From: JAABSX01 sp964480455
GTDB lineage: Bacteria; Bacteroidota; Bacteroidia; Cytophagales; Microscillaceae
Length of the DNA: 15,162 nt
Direction: 5' to 3'
Assembly (NCBI GenBank): GCA_964480455.1
Contig: CAYZQI010000118.1
Location: forward strand, 1-15,162
Shown one piece after another: positions 1 to 6,180 of this stretch. The position numbers were made by a program, and so were the translations under genes. The stretch's first letter is position 1. Each line of letters begins with the position of its first letter. A model generated the notes under the pieces. The model worked only from the letters and a program-made list of their open reading frames with translations. It was not told the origin of the DNA and did no database searches.

Positions 1-431
1 CGGTAGTAGAAATCATCTTGGTACGTATTTTTGAATCGCAATGGATAGGCTGGGCAGTATTTTTGCTTTTCTATCTTTCTGCCATTGTAGTATCAGATTT
101 GCCACGTTATTTTCGCTACCTTAGAAATCACCGCACATTGGCCAACTCGCTAGGGGCTTCGGGAGGAGTTTCTGCCATCTTGCTATTTTCTATCTTATAC
201 TTGCCCGAAATGAAAGTTAGTCTTTTCTTTATTCCTATCGGGATTCCGGGTTTTATCTTTGCTATTTTGTATCTGTTTTATTCGGCTTATATGGATAAGC
301 AAGGCGGCGACCGCATAGCCCATGATGCCCACCTTTATGGTGCTTTGTATGGCATTATAGTAGGTGTAGCTGTCTATCCGCCTGTGGTATTCAGGTTTGC
401 AGAATACATTATGAGTGGAAATTATTTTTAG
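1..431 (+). CDS. Rhomboid-family intramembrane serine protease, 3' part (5' end outside window)
   Basis: Integral membrane protease that cleaves substrates within the bilayer. The frame is open back to the left edge with no stop, so the TTG at position 18 is not a real start and the gene begins outside the window. The visible part has hydrophobic segments and the family signature: Ser in GASGG (codon 159-161) is the expected nucleophile, and His in HDAHLYG (codon 330-332) its partner. The gene ends with TAG at 429-431 and faces the minus-strand regulator tail to tail. Nothing links it to the CRISPR locus; it is probably the flanking chromosome. The family call rests on both catalytic motifs being present. 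Confidence 0.85.
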   Translation, partial: VVEIILVRIFESQWIGWAVFLLFYLSAIVVSDLPRYFRYLRNHRTLANSLGASGGVSAILLFSILYLPEMKVSLFFIPIGIPGFIFAILYLFYSAYMDKQGGDRIAHDAHLYGALYGIIVGVAVYPPVVFRFAEYIMSGNYF

Positions 432-458
432 AAATAGTAAAAAAGCTTAGTATCTTCC

Positions 459-1436
459 TTAGGTTGCCTCTTGATGGTATTTTCTGAGGTCATCTTTGAG
501 TTGCTGAGGTTTGATGACTTTTACATCTTTGCCAAGGCGTGCTAGTTCCATGAGTAGTTCTTGATTAAGGACAAAGTCAAACTTTACCCTAAACTCTTGG
601 GCATTGTCTGCCAAGATACGCTTAGGGTCTAGCTGCTGTGCGTGGAAGGGCTGACTCTTTAGGTATTTGGCACGGCTAGGTGTAAAAGACAAAATCACCT
701 CCTCGGGCTTGCTCCTAAAATCTATAAAAATGCCAAAGGAATTGTTGAACATTTGTGCCAAATCAATGTGATTAGGTCGGTACTGAATGTTCTCAATCAG
801 GGAAGGTTTGTTGATGCGGTCAAGCCCAAACATTCTTAGGTCCTTGGCTGCTTCATCATGCCCAATGACATACCAACGGTTGCGGTGTTCTTTGAGGAAG
901 TAAGGGTGCAAGCTACGCACCTTTGGGGCTTCGGCTTGAAATTTTTGGTAAGAGAATGTTACACATTTTTTTTCTTGAATGGCTTGTATGAAAAAACCAA
1001 CCCACTCTCCTCCTGCAAAAAATGGCACGGACTCAAACTGTATGAAGTTGTATTTGCTTGCGTTGTCGTCTGTTTTGAATTTGATGGATTTTTCTATTTT
1101 GGCAAGTAGTTCATCTAGTTGGTTGTAAATACCTAAGTGCTTGTATTGGGCAAGGGTAGATGTAGCAAGTTTGAGTACACTAAGGTCTTGAGGTTTTAGA
1201 CCCAGCTCGCCTCTAAAGGCAAAATTTTCTGTAAAATAATAGCCTCTTGCTTTGGCATCATATTCAATAGGTGCAAGGTACTCTTCTCTCAACAAGTGTA
1301 GGTCGGCTTTGATGGTGCGCTCTGTAACATTGAACATAGAGATAAACTCACGGATAGATACACGCCTGCCTTTGAAGCTCTCTAGTTTTTCGCAAATCTG
1401 GTGAAGTCGTGAAAATTGTTCTGCTTTATTTCTCAT
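459..1436 (-). CDS. HTH-WYL domain transcriptional regulator
   Basis: A 325-residue DNA-binding regulator. The N-terminus carries a winged helix-turn-helix (about residues 24-55, with VTERTIKADLHLL as the recognition region). The WYL domain lies at about 155-210, where RWYVIG at 187-192 is the signature. A C-terminal WCX-like region fills the rest. WYL domains are ligand sensors in many bacterial regulators and are repeatedly found next to CRISPR-Cas and other defence loci. The gene is divergent from cas6, with a palindrome and two facing promoter boxes in the 132-bp gap, so it probably controls itself and cas6. The ATG at 1434-1436 is the only reasonable start, and the length is normal for the family. 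The ligand, and whether it represses or activates, cannot be read from sequence. Confidence 0.85.
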   Translation of the reverse strand: MRNKAEQFSRLHQICEKLESFKGRRVSIREFISMFNVTERTIKADLHLLREEYLAPIEYDAKARGYYFTENFAFRGELGLKPQDLSVLKLATSTLAQYKHLGIYNQLDELLAKIEKSIKFKTDDNASKYNFIQFESVPFFAGGEWVGFFIQAIQEKKCVTFSYQKFQAEAPKVRSLHPYFLKEHRNRWYVIGHDEAAKDLRMFGLDRINKPSLIENIQYRPNHIDLAQMFNNSFGIFIDFRSKPEEVILSFTPSRAKYLKSQPFHAQQLDPKRILADNAQEFRVKFDFVLNQELLMELARLGKDVKVIKPQQLKDDLRKYHQEAT

Positions 1437-1469
1437 CTTTTTGGAAAATTTATTTTTTTTAGTTTATCG

Positions 1470-1477
1470 CAAAAATA
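1470..1477 (-). promoter_or_regulatory. Candidate -7 box for the WYL regulator
   Basis: Read on the minus strand this is TATTTTTG, an exact match to the Bacteroidota -7 consensus TAnnTTTG. It lies 34-41 nt upstream of the regulator start and 5 nt from the edge of the palindrome, which therefore falls in its -33 region. No clear TTTG -33 element is present. Confidence 0.5.
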
Positions 1478-1482
1478 ACTCC

Positions 1483-1509
1483 TAACTGTGAAACATAATT
1501 TCACAGTTA
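1483..1509. promoter_or_regulatory. Palindromic operator between the WYL regulator and cas6
   Basis: A perfect 11-bp inverted repeat: TAACTGTGAAA, spacer CATAA, TTTCACAGTTA. It sits midway between two oppositely facing TAnnTTTG boxes and overlaps the -33 region of both, the geometry of an autoregulatory operator for a dimeric repressor. Binding by the adjacent WYL protein is inferred from position only. Confidence 0.6.
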
Positions 1510-1515
1510 TTAATG

Positions 1516-1523
1516 TATATTTG
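1516..1523 (+). promoter_or_regulatory. Candidate -7 box for cas6
   Basis: TATATTTG matches TAnnTTTG exactly and lies 45-52 nt upstream of the cas6 ATG, just past the palindrome. The -33 element would fall within the palindrome, so a bound regulator could block RNA polymerase. Confidence 0.5.
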
Positions 1524-1568
1524 TGCTACATAGTATTAGATGTTTTACTTTAACCCAGATAAGTACCT

Positions 1569-2375
1569 ATGCGCTTCAAAATTACGCTAAAGACCCTTTC
1601 TCATCAGCCTGAGATTCCGATTAACTATCAGTACGAACTCTCGGCTTGGATATACAGACTACTCCAAAAAGCTGATGCGGAGTATTCTTCCTTCTTGCAT
1701 GACAAAGGGTATGCGAGTAAAAAAGGCAAAAGTTTCAAACTCTTTTGCTTCTCTAATTTATATATTCCTAAACGATATGTAGAAAAAGGAAGCGATAGAC
1801 TTAAGATTCTCTGCCCTCAGTTGAGTCTTCAAATTGCTTTTTATATTGATAAAGCAGCAGAGAGTTTCATAAGGGGTTTGTTTCAAGACCAAATATTTAC
1901 GCTGGGCGACCGCTACAGCCAAGCCGAACTGCAAGTAATGCAAGTAGAATTGCTGTCGCTCGAGATTCCGGAGAATGGTGCGGTAACATTGAGTCCGCTT
2001 TCACCCATTGTAGTGGCAGAGCGTGATGCACGTGGGCAAGACCAATACCTATCGCCTTTGCACCCCAATTTTGGGGAACGACTGCTAGATAACCTTATCA
2101 GCAAATATACGGCTGCCCTGCAAGAACAAGCCATACTTTCTCCTGTCGTAGCAATGGAAAGTACGCCACAAGTCATCGTGCCGCCCAACCAACAGCCTAA
2201 GGCGCGCCTCATCACGCTCAAAACGGATACCACTGCCCAAACAAAGGTAAAAGGCTATACGCAGTTTCGTTTTCAACTGATTGCGCCCCCTCCGCTGATT
2301 GAAATAGGTCTGCTGGCAGGACTGGGCAAAGAAAATGCGCAGGGCTTTGGTATGGTAGAGATAGTAAGGGACTAA
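1569..2375 (+). CDS. cas6: CRISPR pre-crRNA endoribonuclease Cas6
   Basis: Cas6 cuts the repeat transcript to give crRNAs with an 8-nt 5' handle derived from the repeat (here AUUGAAAU). The 268 residues are normal for the family. Candidate catalytic residues resemble the Tyr/His/Lys set of archaeal Cas6: Tyr29 (WIYRLL), His44 (FLHDKGY) and lysines at 51-57 before the FKLFCFSNL strand. The C-terminus has the glycine-rich RNA-binding loop, GLGKENAQGFGMVE. It is preceded by a TAnnTTTG box and the palindrome, and is separated by about 420 bp from the interference operon, so it may be transcribed and controlled separately. Its stop codon lies within the first unit of an octanucleotide array. Confidence 0.93.
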   Translation: MRFKITLKTLSHQPEIPINYQYELSAWIYRLLQKADAEYSSFLHDKGYASKKGKSFKLFCFSNLYIPKRYVEKGSDRLKILCPQLSLQIAFYIDKAAESFIRGLFQDQIFTLGDRYSQAELQVMQVELLSLEIPENGAVTLSPLSPIVVAERDARGQDQYLSPLHPNFGERLLDNLISKYTAALQEQAILSPVVAMESTPQVIVPPNQQPKARLITLKTDTTAQTKVKGYTQFRFQLIAPPPLIEIGLLAGLGKENAQGFGMVEIVRD

Positions 2376-2407
2376 GGGACTGAAATGCTGAGGGACTGAT
2401 GGGTTGA
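2368..2407 (+). repeat. Octanucleotide array E (5 units) at the end of cas6
   Basis: Five degenerate 8-bp units of the RRRYTGA type (for example GGGACTAA, GGGACTGA) in register, starting in the last codons of cas6 with the stop TAA inside a unit. It is the shortest, most decayed member of the same repeat family seen around cas1 and cas2. Confidence 0.6.
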
Positions 2408-2538
2408 AGATTTCAGGAAATTTCGCGAAATCGAGAATTGCTGGGAATTGCTAGTGAGTTTGGTTAAGTTTGGGTTTTTAAAATAATGATAGAAGGAAGA
2501 TAATATGGATACTGAATTGAGTATAAGACAAGTAAAAA

Positions 2539-2569
2539 ATCCCCAAACCGCTGTGTTAGGTCTGGGGAT
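2539..2569. other. Hairpin in the cas6-cas8 gap
   Basis: Arms ATCCCCAAACC and GGTCTGGGGAT pair over 11 bp with one mismatch and a 9-nt loop. An A-run lies on the left, so on the minus strand a U-run would follow the hairpin, as in an intrinsic terminator. However, no minus-strand gene lies to the right, and on the plus strand the hairpin is followed by GAAAATCC with no U-run. It could be a weak terminator after cas6 or another RNA structure. Confidence 0.35.
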
Positions 2570-2595
2570 GAAAATCCTTGAATGGTACGATTAAT

Positions 2596-2739
2596 AAACA
2601 ATAAGGTAACTTATTTCAATTCCCAAGAGGTTCAATTATAAACTCCTGCAAAAATATGAAAAAAAATTTAGAAAATAAACCGTTGATTACCAATGAGTTA
2701 AAAAAATAAATTTTTAAACAATAACATTAAGGTAACTTA
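2596..2739 (+). repeat. Pair of imperfect direct repeats upstream of cas8
   Basis: AAACAATAAGGTAACTTA at 2596-2613 recurs at 2716-2739 with six extra bases (CATTAA-type insertion) in the middle. The second copy ends 26 nt before the candidate -7 box at 2766. The rest of the 421-bp gap is very AT-rich and shows no other gene. The pair could be regulator half-sites; that is inference. Confidence 0.35.
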
Positions 2740-2765
2740 GGATTTTTAATTTGAATTATTATTTC

Positions 2766-2773
2766 TAGTTTTG
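2766..2773 (+). promoter_or_regulatory. Candidate -7 box for the zinc ribbon-cas8-cas7-cas5-cas3 operon
   Basis: TAGTTTTG matches TAnnTTTG and lies 23 nt before the small-ORF ATG. No good -33 TTTG at the usual spacing is visible. Its presence suggests the interference genes have their own promoter, independent of the one at cas6. Confidence 0.4.
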
Positions 2774-2796
2774 TAAAAGAATAAAATAATTAACTC

Positions 2797-2949
2797 ATGG
2801 TACAGAAAGATATTTTAGTAAATCGCCCAATAAGATGCTTGCATTGTCAGCTAATCGCTGAGGATTATGGTTATGATTGTGATATTTGTAATAACCGCCA
2901 TTTTTTGGTTGATGATATTGGTCAAATTTATAAAGATAACTCCCGATGA
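2797..2949 (+). CDS. Small stand-alone zinc-ribbon protein (50 aa), coupled to cas8
   Basis: Fifty residues, starting MVQKDILVNRPIRC and ending KDNSR. Two CxxC knuckles, Cys14/Cys17 and Cys28/Cys31, make a compact four-cysteine zinc ribbon. Its stop overlaps the cas8 start as ATGA (2946-2949), a typical sign of translational coupling, and a TAnnTTTG box lies 23 nt upstream. It is therefore likely the first gene of the interference operon. I do not recognise the family. The neighbouring Cas8 has lost most cysteines of the CXXC-CXXC motif that names the Cst1 family, so this protein might supply a zinc knuckle in trans, or it may be an unrelated regulator. The coding call rests on the overlap and the regular cysteines. 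Confidence 0.65.
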   Translation: MVQKDILVNRPIRCLHCQLIAEDYGYDCDICNNRHFLVDDIGQIYKDNSR

Positions 2950-4364
2950 AAAAAGAAACAGAAAATATTGATTATGAATGGCTCACAAAGCCTACGGGCG
3001 ACCCCTTTGCAGATGTTGGGGGTATAGTTATTAAATATTTCTCTGAGAAATATCCTGAAAAAGATATTTTGGAACTAATTGAAGAAGTTGCCAAGATTTA
3101 TGTAAATTGCTGGCAGGGAAAGTTAAATGCTTTCTTTCTTAATTCTACAATTACTCAACCAGCTTTCAAAGGTCATAGAAAGATAGATGAAACACTCAAA
3201 TTTTTCAAAGAACTTATTATTGAGAAGCGAGAATTTCAGGAAGGTTTTTGCAGAATTACGGGCAGAGAAACAAAACTTTTTTCTGCTGGCAGGGATAATC
3301 ATATTCTTTCAGGTTCAGGAACATTCATCAATTTTCATCACGCATTTGAAGCTGGTCTGTATATTTCCAAAGAAGTCCTAATTCGCATTTTCTTTGTGCC
3401 TTTTGGTTTGGTACAGTTAAGTGATAAAATTGCACTAATTCAAAGTAATAATCTTGAGGTTTTTGAATATTTTGTAAGGAAAAACTGTAAAGAAAATTTC
3501 GCTGGGCTTGCAAGCCAAATATCTGAAAATGTGCTGAAGTCTGAGTTTAAAAATCCCGCTAATGCTTTATTTTCTTTTGTAGATGATTGTATTACTAGCT
3601 TAAAAATAGCTACTTATAATGAAGAACTTGATAAAGTTAATGTAAAGAATACTTCATTAGGATTGTATCATTTTACTAACTTTGGTGCAAGCCCCGAAGT
3701 CCAATTACATTCTATTCAATCAACTGTATTCTCTTTTTATGCTACTTGTTTGCATCCAATATTAAAGAATGATTGGCAGTTATTTATCAAAAATCACTAT
3801 ACAAGTTCTAAATTTAAAGATGCAAAATTAAATGAAGAAACGGATGAAATATATAGTGATAAAGAAGTGACTAGATATGAAGAATACAAGACTTGGCGAA
3901 ATAAAATTTACGAAAAATTACTAAACAATCAATCAGTATTAGGCGAAATACTTCACTGGTCTAAAACAAGAAATTTTAATTTCAGAATTGTAGAATATTA
4001 TCAAATTTATCTTAAAAACATGGAACAAAAAACCTTAGAAAAAATCAAGGAATTGGCAGACTTCATTGTCAATAAACAAGACACAGATAAAGTCAAAAAG
4101 TCTATTACTCGTTTAAATGGCTGCAAAAGCAGTCATGATGTGCGATATTTCTTGTTGGGATTAATCAACAAAAACTATGAAGACAAAAATGAGAAACCAC
4201 TTATTACCTTAGAGGATTATGTACAATATCTTTTCCCCGATGGTGTGAATTGGCGAGAAATAAGAGATTTATTGTTGATTGCAATTTACCAGAAATTGCA
4301 TGAAAATCAAATTAGACTTGAATTAGAATTACCCGAAAACGAATTAGAAAACATAAACGACTAA
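2946..4364 (+). CDS. cas8: Type I-B Cascade large subunit Cas8 (Cst1-like)
   Basis: Large subunit of Cascade, expected to read the PAM and help bind target DNA. It is 472 residues long. The family-like core spans about 101-167: a single Cys102 in FCRITGR, then GRDNHILSGSGTFINFHH and FFVPFG. In Cst1-type proteins this core is a CXXC...CXXC zinc site. Here the second position of the first pair is Thr105, and the second pair region (YISKEV, about 139-144) has no Cys; no CxxC occurs anywhere in the protein. It overlaps the upstream zinc-ribbon ORF by 4 bp and is followed 4 nt later by cas7. Identification rests on the core motif and on its position before cas7-cas5-cas3. Confidence 0.82.
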   Translation: MKKETENIDYEWLTKPTGDPFADVGGIVIKYFSEKYPEKDILELIEEVAKIYVNCWQGKLNAFFLNSTITQPAFKGHRKIDETLKFFKELIIEKREFQEGFCRITGRETKLFSAGRDNHILSGSGTFINFHHAFEAGLYISKEVLIRIFFVPFGLVQLSDKIALIQSNNLEVFEYFVRKNCKENFAGLASQISENVLKSEFKNPANALFSFVDDCITSLKIATYNEELDKVNVKNTSLGLYHFTNFGASPEVQLHSIQSTVFSFYATCLHPILKNDWQLFIKNHYTSSKFKDAKLNEETDEIYSDKEVTRYEEYKTWRNKIYEKLLNNQSVLGEILHWSKTRNFNFRIVEYYQIYLKNMEQKTLEKIKELADFIVNKQDTDKVKKSITRLNGCKSSHDVRYFLLGLINKNYEDKNEKPLITLEDYVQYLFPDGVNWREIRDLLLIAIYQKLHENQIRLELELPENELENIND

Positions 4365-4368
4365 AATC

Positions 4369-5496
4369 ATGAATTTAAAAACACAAGGATTTATCTTAAT
4401 TGATGTAGATGTAGTTGCCCTCAATAATGCAGGCAAGAGCACTTCAAGCAACTTTGACAATGCAGTTGCTACCAAAAAGATTTTCAAAAATGGCAGAGCC
4501 TATACTTATGTATCAGGGCAGGCATGGCGTTATTGGTGGCGTGATACTTTACAAAAGAATCACGCGTGGGGTTTATCACCTGTAACACGTGAGGCAAAAA
4601 TAGCATTTACTGCTGCTGACCCAATTAAATTTCCTGATGATGATATTTTTGGCTATATGAAAGCAGCTAAGGATGTTGTGGTTGATGAAGCTGGAGAACC
4701 TATTTTGAAAAATGGTAAAGAACAAAAAGTAGATGTAACTGTAACCAGAGTTTCACCACTCAAAAATTCAGCAATTATTTCGGTAGCTTCTACTCGATCT
4801 GTGGAAAATTGGTCAAGCATGGCAAGGCAAGACGGTGATTCTGTGCCTTATAGTAAGGAGGAATACAGTGCCATTATGAAAGGAATGTTTTCTCTAGATT
4901 TAGAGCAAGTAGGTACTTTTGCTACTTATAACAAAACTGGATTCAAAAATCTTACGGATAAACTCAAAGAAGAAGCTTTAGAAAATGGTGCTGCCGAAAT
5001 AGCAGATAGTTTTGTAAAAGATGCTAAAGGCAATCCTCAAAAGTTAGTGCGTTTGGAGAAAACTACACGTATTCAACGTATTAAAGATACCATTCAGGCA
5101 CTGAAAAGTATTTCTGGTGGAGCTATGCAAACAAACAACATGGCTGATGTAACACCTAAGTTTATCATTTTGGCTACCACAAATACAGGTAATCACCCAT
5201 TCTCACATATTGTCAAAAATGCAGGGGTAAATAATGACAAAGCTCTACTCAATATTGAAGGAATCAGAGAAATTCTAACAGATTACAAGGAGCAGTTTCA
5301 AGGTAAAATATTTATTGGCAAACGTAGTGGTTTTATGGATGAATATAATGCTGACCTTATTTCATTACTCAATGATTTCAAGGATTTGCTAGAATGTAAC
5401 CTCGTTGAAGAGGAGAAATCAGAAACTAGACATTTATTATCGATAAACCAAGCTATCAATAAATATTGTAAACAAGTAGAAAATCAAATTGAGTAA
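4369..5496 (+). CDS. cas7: Type I-B Cascade backbone Cas7 (Cst2/DevR family)
   Basis: The repeated backbone subunit that coats the crRNA spacer. At 375 residues it falls in the range for Cst2/DevR. The N-terminal strand GFILIDVDVVALNNAGKS (RRM-like ferredoxin fold) and the SGQAWRYWWRDTL segment are typical, as are GAMQTNNMADVTPKFIILA near residue 255 and NIEGIREILTDY further on. It starts 4 nt after cas8, and its TAA overlaps the cas5 ATG by one base (TAATG at 5494-5498), so the three are cotranslated. No defect is visible. Confidence 0.92.
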   Translation: MNLKTQGFILIDVDVVALNNAGKSTSSNFDNAVATKKIFKNGRAYTYVSGQAWRYWWRDTLQKNHAWGLSPVTREAKIAFTAADPIKFPDDDIFGYMKAAKDVVVDEAGEPILKNGKEQKVDVTVTRVSPLKNSAIISVASTRSVENWSSMARQDGDSVPYSKEEYSAIMKGMFSLDLEQVGTFATYNKTGFKNLTDKLKEEALENGAAEIADSFVKDAKGNPQKLVRLEKTTRIQRIKDTIQALKSISGGAMQTNNMADVTPKFIILATTNTGNHPFSHIVKNAGVNNDKALLNIEGIREILTDYKEQFQGKIFIGKRSGFMDEYNADLISLLNDFKDLLECNLVEEEKSETRHLLSINQAINKYCKQVENQIE

Positions 5497-6155
5497 TGCA
5501 AGTATATACCATTGACATCACAAGTTGGACAGCCAGTTTTCGCTACCCCAACCTGATTAGTGGCTTCCAACCTACGTTGGAAGTTCCACCAATTAGTACA
5601 ATTTTAGGATTAATTAATGCGACAACGGGTAGTTATCAACATTATGATAACTTAAAGATTGCTTACTACTTCGAGTATAAAGGCAAAGATGTAGATTTGG
5701 AAACGATTTATCAGATTGGCTCAAACAAGGGAGTGCCAAGTAACAATGCTAAATCTAATGTAATTCGTAGAGAGTTCCTTTCAGATACTTTTTTGCGTTT
5801 ATATGTCTTAGATGAAAAGATAGCAAACTTTTTCCGAAAACCTTATTACCCTTTAGTATTAGGAAGAATGAATGATTTGGCAAGTGTTAGCAAAATTGAG
5901 AGAAAGGAAATTATAGGATTGCCCAAAGCTGAAAAGTTAAGAGGACAAATAATACCATTTCTTGAATACAAACTACCAGGTCAGATACAAGCGTTGCCTA
6001 AGTATTTTACAGATACTTTTCCTAGAAATAATTTAGGTACAGAACCTTACTCAATTATCAATTATAAAAATAAATTACAGGCTGATATTGAGGTGTTTCG
6101 AGATGAAGAAAAACAAGTAGATGTTTTTTTTCATGACCTAAAATTCCCTTCCTAA
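5496..6155 (+). CDS. cas5: Type I-B Cascade subunit Cas5 (Cas5t type)
   Basis: Cas5 caps the 5' handle of the crRNA in Cascade. The 219-residue protein opens with the Cas5 strand and loop: MQVYTIDITSWTASFRYP, then PTLEVPPISTILGLINA, where the proline-rich turn and GLI helix are hallmarks of the family. Further Cas5-like features are FFRKPYYPLVLGRMNDLASV (RNA-binding region) and the C-terminal VDVFF strand. The length is normal. It is fused to cas7 by a one-base overlap and separated from cas3 by 25 nt. Confidence 0.9.
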   Translation: MQVYTIDITSWTASFRYPNLISGFQPTLEVPPISTILGLINATTGSYQHYDNLKIAYYFEYKGKDVDLETIYQIGSNKGVPSNNAKSNVIRREFLSDTFLRLYVLDEKIANFFRKPYYPLVLGRMNDLASVSKIERKEIIGLPKAEKLRGQIIPFLEYKLPGQIQALPKYFTDTFPRNNLGTEPYSIINYKNKLQADIEVFRDEEKQVDVFFHDLKFPS

Positions 6156-6180
6156 TATAGGAAAAAAATATAACCCGATT

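Noticed and set aside
858..1109. Plus-strand ORF inside the WYL regulator
   Set aside because: Shadow of the regulator's WYL domain; no motif and no promoter.
1913..2276. Minus-strand ORFs opposite cas6
   Set aside because: They lie antisense to a well-supported cas6, with Cys/Ser/Arg-rich composition typical of shadow frames.
2539..2569. tRNA or riboswitch at the hairpin
   Set aside because: Single short stem-loop with no cloverleaf or known riboswitch core.
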